64,000 nt of DNA. It comes from Russula earlei. Taxonomy: Eukaryota > Basidiomycota > Agaricomycetes > Russulales > Russulaceae. Every line of letters starts with the position of its first letter. Position 1 is the stretch's first letter. The position numbers were made by a program, and so were the translations under genes. The notes beneath the pieces were generated by a model, which was not told the origin of the DNA, ran no database searches, and saw only the letters and a program-made list of their open reading frames with translations. The DNA lies in assembly GCA_025769875.1 (NCBI GenBank), contig JAGFNK010000210.1, positions 21,044-85,043 of the forward strand. The letters are read 5' to 3'. Of the stretch, positions 10,228 through 19,404 are shown piece by piece.

Positions 10228-11171
10228 AGCTTGGCCCTATCTTCTGCCGGTAAGGTCTTCATGCGGGCCACCATAGTGGAGGCTTCTTCTTCTTTTGGTG
10301 GTTCTGAGGTTGGTTCAGCGGTACGTGCTTTGGAAGTAGTGGGGGTAGTATTCTTGGGGCACTCCCGACTAAGGTGGCCTTTCTCTCGACAACGGAAGCA
10401 ACGTCCTTCTTTGGCCAATTGTTTCCTCTCTTCTTCAGTGAGTTTTTTGAAGTTGGACTTGGCGGCGTCTACTTGCATCCGATCAGGGTGATGGGACCTG
10501 TGTTCCGAAGGGGGGTGTGTGGTTTTTCCTTTAAGTTTCTCTCTGATGGTGATGAAACGGCGATGTTGTCTTCTGGCTTCCTCCTTCCATTCTTGAAGGG
10601 TGGTAGGCCAGACGTCCCTGTTTAGGATTGCGCGGTAGAGTCCGATTTTTAGACCATTTTTGAAGCTTTCTATAGCGATTACGTCCGTTTCTGGCCACCC
10701 TGTTTTATTCAGCAGTTGTTCGAAGGTGGAAATGTAATCGTCAAGGGATTCCTTCATTGTATGCTTGGCGAGAGCCGCTTGGGCGTCCTCTTTCTCCGCA
10801 GTGTTAGTGAACTTGAATGTAAAGTCCGTAACAAAGTCATTCCATAATGCTTCGTTCATTCTGTCGATGGGGTTCTGGGCCCTGTTTACCTTTTCCCTTA
10901 GTGCGGTTGCTTGTGAATTGACCCATTCTTCAACCTTTTCCCCTTGAATGTAGGAAAGAGCCAGCATTGTTCGTTTAAAAGGGGAGATCATTACTGCCTT
11001 ATCATCATTGAGGCCCCAGAATAGATTGAATTCCATGATAAATCTTTTTGTTTTGTTCCTTTCCCCTGTGAAGGCAGTGGGTTCTTTTCCGCTGAGGGAC
11101 CCATTAGTGCCTTGTGGTACTGGAGCGGCTGCCTGAGGGGGTGGGACGACGACTGGAGGGGGCCTGAGCGG
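10194..11171 (-). CDS. gag: Gypsy-1 Gag (capsid-nucleocapsid), 5' side frame-broken
   Basis: The frame is open from 11171 down to the stop at 10194; the first ATG is at 11036. It contains the Retrotrans_gag capsid fold (KPTAFTGERNKTKRF-like entry upstream of the ATG, then FWGLNDDKAVMISPFKRTML and WNDFVTDFTFKF) and a nucleocapsid knuckle CFRCREKGHLSREC. Capsid sequence continues upstream of the ATG until the stop at 11172-11174. The preceding frame (11104-11619) ends inside this stretch, so gag is split by a one-base shift between 11104 and 11171. That could be a mutation in the G-rich tract or a programmed shift; mutation is simpler. Confidence 0.8.
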   Translation of the reverse strand, partial: PLRPPPVVVPPPQAAAPVPQGTNGSLSGKEPTAFTGERNKTKRFIMEFNLFWGLNDDKAVMISPFKRTMLALSYIQGEKVEEWVNSQATALREKVNRAQNPIDRMNEALWNDFVTDFTFKFTNTAEKEDAQAALAKHTMKESLDDYISTFEQLLNKTGWPETDVIAIESFKNGLKIGLYRAILNRDVWPTTLQEWKEEARRQHRRFITIREKLKGKTTHPPSEHRSHHPDRMQVDAAKSNFKKLTEEERKQLAKEGRCFRCREKGHLSRECPKNTTPTTSKARTAEPTSEPPKEEEASTMVARMKTLPAEDRAKLWDLILKEDFL

Positions 11172-11619
11172 CTATCTGGGGGGCCTGAGCGGCCATCTGG
11201 GGGGGTTGTACAGCGACTTGAGGTTGGGCTGCCATATCAGGTTCTGGGGGGTTCTGTGGGTCGATTTCTAGGGTTTCAATGGGTTCTTGGTTTTCAAGGG
11301 GGTCCTCTGGTTCTAGTGCAGGGGATTCGAAGGGTGTCTGAGTTTCAACAGTGTTTTCTGGTTCAGGGGGGTTGCCTTCTGTAGAAGAGGCTTCTGATTC
11401 TGATGGTGGTTCGTAGAGAGGGTCGTTTTCCCTCCAGTAGCCTAATCCAAGGCTGTTTCTGAGGAGTTCTAGGTCTAGGTGAGTGTAGAGTTGTCCTCTC
11501 CTAAGTTGTAGTTCGAACCAACGGTTGTTGATGAATTCAACTGGTAGTTCTTCACCGTTTTCAGTGGTGATGTAACAAAGGAAAGTGTGAAAGCTGTCCC
11601 AAGTGGCAGTTCCTACCAC
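11104..11619 (-). CDS. Gypsy-1 leader/N-terminal Gag frame
   Basis: This 171-codon frame precedes the capsid and stays open upstream to the LTR edge, with no ATG (its first listed codon, at 11619, is GTG). It reads WDSFHTFLCYITTENGEELP, then NNRWFELQLRRGQLYTHLDL, then an acidic Pro/Glu-rich tail. Gypsy-2 has a counterpart at 26243-26860 (GRWYKLDRREVGLHLEYATH), so the segment is probably a real N-terminal domain of Gag or a small leader protein. Its function is unknown. The start codon cannot be fixed from sequence. Confidence 0.5.
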   Translation of the reverse strand: MVGTATWDSFHTFLCYITTENGEELPVEFINNRWFELQLRRGQLYTHLDLELLRNSLGLGYWRENDPLYEPPSESEASSTEGNPPEPENTVETQTPFESPALEPEDPLENQEPIETLEIDPQNPPEPDMAAQPQVAVQPPQMAAQAPQIAAQAPSSRRPTPSGSRSSTTRH

Positions 11620-11709
11620 GTGTTTGGGAAGGTCTGGGGATGGTCTAGGTTGAACACGGACCCAACGATTCGATGGTAGTTCAAGGTTGATCTCCAGAAT
11701 GGAGTAGAG

Positions 11710-11721
11710 AAGCTTAGCTTG
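11710..11721 (-). promoter_or_regulatory. Gypsy-1 primer-binding site, predicted self-primed
   Basis: Immediately inside the 5' LTR the element strand reads CAAGCTAAGCTT. Eleven bases (AAGCTAAGCTT) are the exact reverse complement of AAGCTTAGCTT at 12053-12063 of the LTR, which lies 34 nt downstream of a TATTTAA box and so at the expected transcript 5' end. This is the arrangement of Tf1/sushi self-priming rather than a tRNA primer. Confidence 0.65.
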
Positions 11722-12328
11722 TGTAACGGCGTCGCGGCCGTTAGAGCGTTAGCTCAAGGTTCAGTGGGGCCAAGTCCCTGTGACTTGGTTCAAGGGTTCA
11801 GTGGGGCCGGCTCAAGGAGACCGGTTCAATGGTTTTAGCGTCTCAAGGCTGAGTCAGACAATGACTCAGTCCGCAGACAGAGTTGATCTCCTGGTTTCAC
11901 AGAAGAGGAGGACGATGAAAGAGAGGCAGAGGAGGAAGAGGAACACAAGGGTTCCTTGAGGTGTGCTTAGGTCAAGCAAGGTGTAGGCCAGCACAAGCAG
12001 AGTTGTGATTGAGAGAGGGTACAGGGCAAGGGATGCGACAGGAAATGGGACAAAGCTAAGCTTGGGGCATTCCCCAGCTTCTACAGGCGCTTAAATACTG
12101 TATGTAGCGAGGCTGTACAGTACTATAAGCAGAACAATAGATAAAGGTGAGCCAATAGCAAAGGTAACTCAACAATAGGTGAAACACAATAGGTGAAACA
12201 CAATACATGAAACAGTAAGGGACCATCGACATCAAGGGATGAAACGGTAACCAAGAGAAAGAGGGTGGTAAAGGGGGAACAATAACAAGAGAGTAATGGG
12301 CGAACCGACAAGGGGGTAAATCACAACA
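11722..12328 (-). repeat. Gypsy-1 5' LTR (promoter LTR)
   Basis: This is the second copy of the 607-bp repeat. On the element strand a TATTTAA box (12091-12097) is followed by the predicted start region at 12053-12063. TSD CCAGT follows at 12329-12333. Confidence 0.95.
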
Positions 12329-12333
12329 CCAGT

Positions 12334-13658
12334 TGAAATTCAGGCAGATTGAACATGTCCTTACAGGTGTTGTGCAAGTTGTGACATGCATCTGCCAAAT
12401 TCAGTACTTGTGGTGTGATCACCACAAATAGTCAATGGCCCTTGTTGGTATTCCCAGTACCATTGGATGACACACAGCAGAAATGGTAGATCCCTATCTC
12501 TGTCACCCACTTTGTGATGTGTCACAGCCTCTGTTCATGTCATTATCAAATAAGAACTCACCTTGTACAGAAGGTCACAGATGTATTCTATCATTTGACT
12601 AGTCTGTCAACATCATCAAGCTCCATACAGAATGACTGGTGATTGGTGGTGGTGACATGCATGGAAAAAAACTTCTTCTTCCCAAGTTTACCTCCATCAA
12701 AAGTGAGTGTCATATCTCTGCATTTCTTGAGATAGTTGATTACAGTCAGTTGGGTAGTGGCAGCGTAAGACAGAACCAGGCTGTCCTTGAATGTGGTGTG
12801 GCTTGGAGGTATGTAATTCCCATTGAAGACATTCATCAAATTCTTGAATTTTTGGTGCTGGATGATGTGTGGAGGAATTCCACAACACACAATAAACTCA
12901 ATCAAGGCTTTATTTGCCTTTTCCTCAAGTGCCTTCCTCCCTTTGGTGTGGCACTTGCTAAATGACAAATTAGAGCTCCCAGCACAAATTGGGGTGAGCT
13001 TTGTTTGCCCAGAAGACTCTAGAAACTTGCTCAGGTGGCAAACAAGTGGCCCAGTCCTTGAACACTTCAAGGGTGGTGCTTCCATACCAGCACCGCTCAG
13101 GTCCTCATGTGTGTGCTTCTTTTCTATCCTCATCTTCTTGTCCAATTGGTTGAGGAGACTGGGTTGTTTCCTTGCAAGTTCTTCTACAGCAGCTCAAACC
13201 AAGGCTCCTCCCTCCATCTTGGCCAGATATCCACAGTGCATGGCATGTTTTAGGATTCACATTTTATTGCATGGACAGCCCCAGGTTGTTCAACATCCCT
13301 TGCTTGCAACACACTGAGCCATTTTCTTCTGTGGATCAGTGATGGCATGGCATGGCCTTGGAATCCTAAGGAGCAGTGGGAATATCTTTTTCCCTCCTTT
13401 GCATCCATTGTCAGACTCATCATTGGTAATGTAATCAGAGTCCTCTGTATCATGGAGGGCTTTGGTATCAGGCTTCTTGTGATCTTTGCAAACAGATTTG
13501 TGAAAGCTTGCCACAGCGGATCCATTGAGGGTGGTCTGACAACCTCATTGAGCCAGATCTTTCAATTTTGCAAACACATTCTTAGGCAGTGCTGTCCTTG
13601 ATGGTCCAGGTGTGTCATCAACTTGGATGTCTGGGAGCTGTGGAATTGGTGGTCTCAT
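12334..13658 (-). pseudogene. hAT-like (DUF659 family) transposase, N-terminal part
   Basis: An ATG at 13658 opens MRPPIPQLPDIQVDDTPGPS, soon stopped. After frame changes come a Cys/His segment resembling a BED-type finger and, at 12591-13145, a 184-codon frame with KANKALIEFIVCCGIPPHII, VFNGNYIPPSHTTFKDSLVL and KCRDMTLTFDGGKLGKKKFF, the DUF659 region of Agaricomycete hAT-like transposases. Several TGA stops replace Arg or Trp codons. The gene continues at 4515 on the other side of gypsy-1. Confidence 0.75.
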
Positions 13659-13847
13659 ATTGAAATCCAATCACCAAAGGGAAAGCTCACCTTCCCACCA
13701 TACTTCAAGATACACTTTTCTGCAGAATTGATTGAACTCTTGAGCCATGACAGTAATATGGTAGATCCTGGAAGCTTTGTCACCCAGTACTTGAGTACTG
13801 ATGCCAATTCTTTGATCCCCTTTCCTTGTTGGGTGATATAGAAGATC
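13659..13847 (-). pseudogene. C-terminal fragment of an unrecognised minus-strand gene
   Basis: The minus strand reads, through the junction with 33588, FYITQQGKGIKELASVLKYW then VTKLPGSTILLSWLKSSINS and ends near the hAT start. Joined across the insertions it continues in 33588-33657, 34249-34324 and 34808-35060. I do not recognise the family. It lies just upstream of the hAT-like gene in the same direction, so it may be a second protein of that transposon or an unrelated gene. Confidence 0.4.
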
Positions 13848-14447
13848 TGTTACGGCATCATGGCCGTTGGAGTGTTAGCTCAGAGTTCAGTGGGGCCAAG
13901 TCCCTGTGACTTGGTCCAAGGGTTCAGTGGGGCCAGTTCAAAGAGACCGGATCAAGGGTTTAGCGTCTCAAGGCTGAGTCAGACAATGACTCAGTCCACA
14001 GACAGAGTTGATCTTCTGGTTTCACAGAAGAGGAGGATGATGAGAGAGAAGCAGAGGAGGAAGAGGAATGCAAAGGTTCCTTGTGATGAGCTCAAGTCAA
14101 GCAGGGTATGAGCCAACACAACACAAGTTGTGATTTGAGAGAGTTTTACAGAGCAGAGGGATGTGACAGGAAATGGGACAAAGCTAAGCTTGGGACATTC
14201 CCCAGCTTCTACAGGCGCTTAAATACTGTATGTAGTGAGGCTGTACAGTACTATATGCGGAACAATAGATAAAAGGTGAGCCAATAGCAAAAGGGGATCA
14301 AAAGGTAAGGTGAAACACAAGAGGGTAAAGTGACAGGTGTTAATCAATATCAAGGGATGAAATGGTAATCAAGGGGATGAGGGTGACAGAAGGTAACAAT
14401 AACCAAAATGGGTTAGAGATGAACCAATAATGGGGTAAATCATGACA
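13848..14447 (-). repeat. Gypsy-1b 3' LTR
   Basis: It starts TGTTACGGCATCATGG (gypsy-1: TGTAACGGCGTCGCGG) and ends AATCATGACA. It is 600 bp and colinear with the gypsy-1 LTR. The polypurine tract GAGGGGGGCATGA is preserved next to it. Confidence 0.9.
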
Positions 14448-15784
14448 TCATGCCCCCCTCATGCTTAGTTCTCCAAACTAATCAGTCTTGGGGCCTGACT
14501 CATGGAGCTCATCACCTTCAACCTCTAGCCACGCACTTTGAGACCCTGTTGCTCTAGGGCAGAAACCTCTGTAACTCTGGTGGGTCCTCCTGAGGATACA
14601 GTCCATCTGTCCACTACAATTGGTGTGAGGTTTGTTACAATCTTAGTTCCAGTGAGCCCTGGTGTTGCAGTGTTTGCAGACATGTTGTCGCTTCTGGAGT
14701 TGATGACGTTGTGCTTTGGTCATGCGTGCAGGCATAAGGGGGGTGTTAGGGGTACTAGCATCATCAGAAAACATCTGGGGGAAGTGGGAGGGTGATCCCA
14801 TGAGGGCATCATTTTGGGACTTGTCAACAACATGAGGGAGGTATTCAAGAGGGGGGGGTCAGAGAAAGAGGAGGATGAGTTGGTAGTGGAGGGGAGGAGG
14901 GAGCAGATGGTTCTTTTGACTTCTCAATTCTATCATAGCTTCCTACCAGTGAGTAATACGGCCCAGTGCTGTGAGTGAGGCCCCCATCAGTCATCATGTT
15001 GTTGAGTTGATGGCGAACTTGGATGGAGGTGTTATTGGCCCAAAGGCAGCTGCAGATAGTGGCAGTTTCTTTGGTATGGGACTGAATTTCATGGAGCCAA
15101 TCGGCAAGTTGCCCCTGAAGGACACTCAGGGCTCCTTGAATAGAAGCATGTTTCCCCTCTAGAACCTTTAGTTGGAATGAGCTCACACGGAGGCAGTAAA
15201 CATCAGCAAGGGTGCCAGGGTCATGGAGGTTCTTGAGTGCCTGAGCAACATTGAAGTGGAAGGGGTGGTCCTCAACTAAGAGGTGGAGGTCAGAGGCCAT
15301 AGCAGAGGGGTGAGGGGCAGAGATGATGGGTCGGGCAATGAGTTTTTCTCCATAGGTGGGTTCTCCTCAACCCATAGTTCCTAGAAGCATGGGTTTGTCA
15401 TTCCACAAAGTGACGCATAAGTAAGGCAGTAGGCATTTCCATCCATTAACATTAATACAGAAAGGGGGAACATGCATATACAGTTCATAGACAAACCAGG
15501 GAGGGCCAGGGTGAGTGGGGTCTGCTTCGGTCGGGGTAGGTGAGGGTGTTCCCTCACGGATGGCAAGTGGGTTGAGGGTGGCTGAGAGGTCTTGTAGTTC
15601 AGCCTCATTGGGGACAATGAGGGTATGTTGGTTGATTATGTGCCGTATGACTTCAGGCAAGAGGGGTTCTTGTTTAATGATGGGAGAGGGGGTGAGGACT
15701 GGTAGAGGTGATGAAGTAGGAGCAGGGGACGACATAGGAGTATTGTAGGTAGAAGTAGTGTGTTCGTGGTGCCAAGCTGACCAC
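14448..15784 (-). pseudogene. Gypsy-1b Pol C-terminal extension, decayed
   Basis: Frames at 14845-15300 and 15367-15735 match the gypsy-1 extension closely (HPFHFNVAQALKNLHDPGTL, KVLEGKHASIQGALSVLQGQ, NPLAIREGTPSPTPTEADPT). The terminal knuckle is recognisable near 14660 with its Gly changed. The extension is therefore an old, shared part of this family rather than a recent read-through in gypsy-1. The block is ended by the solo LTR at 15785. Confidence 0.8.
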
Positions 15785-16468
15785 TGTTATGAACCAAGGC
15801 CAGGTCCTGGCTATATATTGTCCTATTTCACTCAAGAGAGACCTCTCTCACTTTGCATTGCCAACTCCCTTCTGTTTCATGGGCTATCCCTCCTGTGGTG
15901 CAAGATATTGCTATTGCAAAGGCACTATAGCATGGCTGACTGAGCAACTCCACAGTGACCTCATAGGCTCACTAAGCGCTCCACAGTGACATCATAATGA
16001 TGTCATTGCTCCACAATGATCAGTAATGCACTCAGTAAGCCTGAAACTTGACACAAGTGAGTTTATGCCTCTGTAGTCCTATTGGATGGTACCAAAGGGT
16101 CTAGAATAGTTCCAGTCCTTTGTAATCGACCCTGTACACTGTATATAAGCCCCAATGTAGCATGGCAGTCGTCGGACTGTCCATTTGTGATACTCTCATC
16201 TTCCTGGGTGCTCCCCTGCAACCACTCAGTTTAAAGACTCCTCTCATCCCCAAGGTACTCTTCAACGACCGCCTTGTTTAAAGCCCCTTGCTACACTGGC
16301 CTCTAGCCTTCACCTCTGTCTCTTGCAACACCTACCAGTCTCCATCTGGTACCTCCTCATCATTTGGCTCATCCTCCTGTTCAATGCCACCTTTGCCACG
16401 TACCATCTGTTCTGACCCTTGCCCACCTGCTCCTGAGTCCTTAGTGATCAGCAGTACATGTCTTGACA
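15785..16468 (+). mobile_element. Solo LTR of the gypsy-3 family, TSD ACCAC
   Basis: It starts TGTTATGAACCAAGGCC and ends ATGTCTTGACA, with ACCAC at 15780-15784 and 16469-16473. At 684 bp it is about 145 bp shorter than other family members (829 bp), so it carries an internal deletion. It contains the TATA region 'gtatataagcc'. It interrupts the gypsy-1b pol extension in opposite orientation. Confidence 0.92.
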
Positions 16469-16473
16469 ACCAC

Positions 16474-18427
16474 TCAGAAGGGGTGGGGGTATTTAAGGAA
16501 ACTGACCATATGATATAATTCCATACTAGATCCATAAGTACTGCTCTTCATATGGATAAATGAAACTCAGAAAAATGGGGGTCCATCATGAGTAATTGAA
16601 AGCTGCGGAAGTTGCCAGGGGAAAGAATTATGGAAAAGAGTTGTTCCTGGCAGCTATGTTAAAGATGGTATGTCCACGGTCAGGGATGGTGGGATCATTG
16701 ACTGAATAGGAAGGGGGGTTATGTGAATTGATTTGGGGAAGTAGGGTATGTTGTTGTATCATAAGTGCTTGGAACTGATGTTCCAGGTCATCTAGACTTT
16801 TGTCTGGGTGGTGGGATTCTGTGGGATCGGAATTAGTGGTAGTCATAATGCAGAGTTTGATGGGTTGTTGTAGGTGGAACATGGTGATGGCATCTTGAGC
16901 ATTTTTAAGATTCGAAAGGGCTTCCCACATGTCTTCTGCAGTGGAGTACCCCTTCCATCGGACCCTGTACTGGAGACAGCCCCTGTGGGTACATTGAGCA
17001 GTGATTTTTTCAACTTCGTATTCCCCTGAGAGAAGATCAGGTGGGGGTTCCATGAAGTTCAGTCCATGTTTGGCTGTTTCACTGACTGGGGAGAGAAGGG
17101 AAGCATGGAACATATTGTGCCACTGAGGGGGTAAGCGGAGTTGGTAAACAACGTGGGAAATTTTCTTGGTGATGGTGAAGGGGCCGAATCATTCAGGGTG
17201 GAATTTCTGAAACTGATGGGGGGTTTTCAAGTTAGTACCCTCTAACCAGACCTTTTGCCCTTCTTTGAAACCCTTGAATTTAGTTTCTTTTACCCAACCA
17301 TCTTGCACCTTTTTCATTGCTTCCTGAGCTGATTCTCATATGTCCTTTAGAGCCTGGAGTCATTCTTGAATCCCTGGGAATTTGGATCTTAGTTGGGTGC
17401 CAAGTCCTTTTGGGTTGAAGCCAATGAGCAATTCATTGGGGGTTCATTTTGTGGTTGTAGATTTATGAGCATTGAAGTGGTACTGAGCTATGGGAAGCCA
17501 GTGTACCCATTCCTCTTGCTTCTCTCCAGTATAGATGCAGAGATACATTTCTAGGGTCTGATTGGTCCTTTTGGACTGTCCATTGGTCTGAGGGTGATAG
17601 GCAGTACTTAGATTTGGGTTGATTCCTAGAATTCGAGAGACTTCTTTGAACAGGTTGGAAGTGAAGTGGGAATCACAATCAGAAATGATTTTGGAAGGAA
17701 CCCTAGTCCAAGGGAAGGTGTGTCATAAGAACAATTTGGCCATTTCCAGGGTCCCCATGTCTCTGTGGCATGGTATGAATATTGCCACCTTGGTAGAATT
17801 GTGATCCATGATGGTCATGATAGTGTTGTTCCCTTCCAACAGTGGGAGATCGATGATCCAGTTGATGGCTATGGCTTGAAATGGTTTCTGGAATTCAGGG
17901 GGGATCGGGTGGATTGGGGGACAAGTGGGGTGCGTGGAAGATTTGTTGGCCTGACAGGTGGTGCATCCCCAAATGTAGTCTCAGATGAAGTAGCCCATTT
18001 TAGGCCACCAGAAGGATTCTTGGATTGAGTACAAGGTTCGGGAAATTCCCGTATGTCCTCCGAGAATGCTGTCATGATATGTGTGTAAATCCTTTCATAA
18101 TAGGGGTTCTTGGTATGGTACAACCAATTTTCCATTTTTGAAAAGTGCACCATCTTCTTCCTGTAGATTGTGTTTGGTCTTCCACATAAGTAGGTCTGAT
18201 TGTCGGCTCTTTTGTTCTTTCAAGATTTGCTCATACAGGTCTTCTGTGTAGAGTGTGCAAATGAAGAGTTTGTCGGGGAGTGCTGTGATGTTTTGGTTGT
18301 CCCCTGATCCATTGTTGTGGTCAGGTCTTCATGACAGAGCATCTGCACGATTAGAAGTTCCAGGTTTATGGTGAATTTCAAAATGATAATCTGCCAGCAT
18401 GGATATGTAACCTGCAATCCTTTGGTT
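16474..18427 (-). pseudogene. Gypsy-1b Pol: RNase H end, integrase and chromodomain, decayed
   Basis: The minus strand holds the chromodomain (YEVEKITAQCTHRGCLQYRV, WKGYSTAEDMWEALSNLKNA) at about 16870-17060 and integrase sequence at 17150-18150. Many CG-derived stops and small indels interrupt it. Sequence breaks off after 'caatcctttggtt' at 18427, which corresponds to gypsy-1 position 8421. Confidence 0.8.
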
Positions 18428-18502
18428 ATTGTCGTTTTCATGTGACCTTGCACTTGCCATTTTTGGATGTCATTTTGAGTGCGAAATTAAAACTGCTATA
18501 TC
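18428..18502 (-). repeat. Outer stub of the palindrome's left arm, cut off by gypsy-2
   Basis: From 'attgtcgttttcatgtgacc' to 'gctatatc' this is the near-exact reverse complement of 33286-33360. It once joined 27725 directly; gypsy-2 sits between, duplicating ATATC. Confidence 0.9.
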
Positions 18503-19384
18503 TGTCATGGTAACTAGCTGTGTCAGTTCACAAGTGGAAAACAAGTTGATGATAACGAGGTGTTCAAGAAACGGGCTGGTTCCCATGTGTAATGAGTAAG
18601 GATCCCTGCAGCGGTCGAAGTGTTTTATGCTAAACAGGTTATGGCCAATAGACCCTTCCTAGTACGACTCGGTCCATTGAGAAGCTAGGGTAAGTTTATA
18701 ATGGGATAGACTAGGGCTGGTTCCACTAGCTATATGCGTTCAAGTCCATCGGGGACCTTGAACAATGCAGAGAGAGTAGAGGAAGGTAGGTCTTAAAGGA
18801 GGAGAGCTCTTCTCAGGGGAGTGAAGAGAGACTCTTAGGAAAGGAAGGGAAAGGCGAAGAGTAGATGGTAGATGGTGTGTGAAGAGTTGATGAAATGGAG
18901 AGGTGGATGTGGTTTGAGGATTAGGAGCAAAGTGGGTTGCAGGCAAATATGTTTGGACAAGAGTAGGTTGGATTCTACAAGAGACCAAGCTTAGGGCTTT
19001 GGTCACAAAGTACTGAGCTTATATATACAGGAGAAGCGCAGCAATAGCTGCGCTTTGACTGTGCTACTAGTATAGTAGGAGTCATAATAAGTAGGAGTCA
19101 TAGGAATGAGGCCACAAATGAGTCAGAACCAAGTAACTGTGCTGCACAGTAGGTGCGCAGCATTGCACAGTCGAAACTAAGAAGTAAATATAAATGGAAA
19201 GAGAACCAAACAAAGGGAAAGTAACAGCAATCCAGTGTTACCTGGACGTGTATGGATCACATGATAACACAAAAGGGATCACAAGACATAAGAGATCACA
19301 AGACCAGTAAGTAAAGGGACGTATGCAAGCAAGCAGTCCATAGCAAGAGGTAAGAAGTAAACGTAAAAGGAAAATGGTGTAACA
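18503..19384 (-). repeat. Gypsy-2 3' LTR (with TATA box)
   Basis: TGTCATGGTAACTAGC to AAATGGTGTAACA. It contains 'tatatata' at 19020-19027 and the predicted transcript start complement at 18982-18992. It is 35 bp longer than the 5' LTR; the extra segment, from 'agcttatatatacagg' onward, includes the TATA box. Confidence 0.93.
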
Positions 19385-19400
19385 TCACCCCCCCATCAAG
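19385..19400 (-). promoter_or_regulatory. Gypsy-2 polypurine tract
   Basis: The element strand reads GATGGGGGGGTGA directly before the 3' LTR (TGTTACACC). Confidence 0.7.
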
Positions 19401-19404
19401 GCCC

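Larger units (their letters stand above)
4521..12328 (-). mobile_element. Gypsy-1: full-length chromodomain Ty3/gypsy retrotransposon, TSD CCAGT
   Basis: This 7,808-bp element is bounded by two 607-bp LTRs (4521-5127, 11722-12328) with no difference seen by eye, and by the 5-bp duplication CCAGT (4516-4520, 12329-12333). Transcription runs on the minus strand: 5' LTR at right, PBS, leader frame, gag, pol (PR-RT-RH-IN-chromodomain plus a long extension), polypurine tract, 3' LTR. It is the youngest-looking element here, with a single 1,689-codon pol frame, yet gag has one frame break. It interrupts the hAT-like transposase gene. Confidence 0.95.
13848..18427 (-). mobile_element. Gypsy-1b: decayed relative of gypsy-1, 3' half (5' end at 33361-33587)
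   Basis: Left LTR 13848-14447, then minus-strand pol sequence collinear with gypsy-1 as far as RNase H at 18427, where a palindrome begins. The right end of the original element is the LTR piece 33361-33587. AGATC occurs directly outside both (13843-13847, 33588-33592), so these are the two ends of one insertion. In gypsy-1 coordinates about 3.7 kb (8422-12092: gag, PR, RT and part of the LTR) is missing and replaced by the palindrome. Decay is dominated by CG to TG/CA changes. Confidence 0.9.

Noticed and set aside
10194..10240. TTTGGGA as the gypsy-1 gag-pol slippery site
   Set aside because: It is out of phase with gag for X-XXY-YYZ slippage, so it cannot explain the -1 shift by the usual mechanism.
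5260..10947. Plus-strand frames opposite gypsy-1 pol and gag
   Set aside because: Shadow frames of a strongly coding minus strand; none has a domain.
12056..12391. Frames inside the gypsy-1 LTRs (also 4922-5110)
   Set aside because: They are non-coding LTR sequence, repeated in both LTRs, and one runs out over the element edge.
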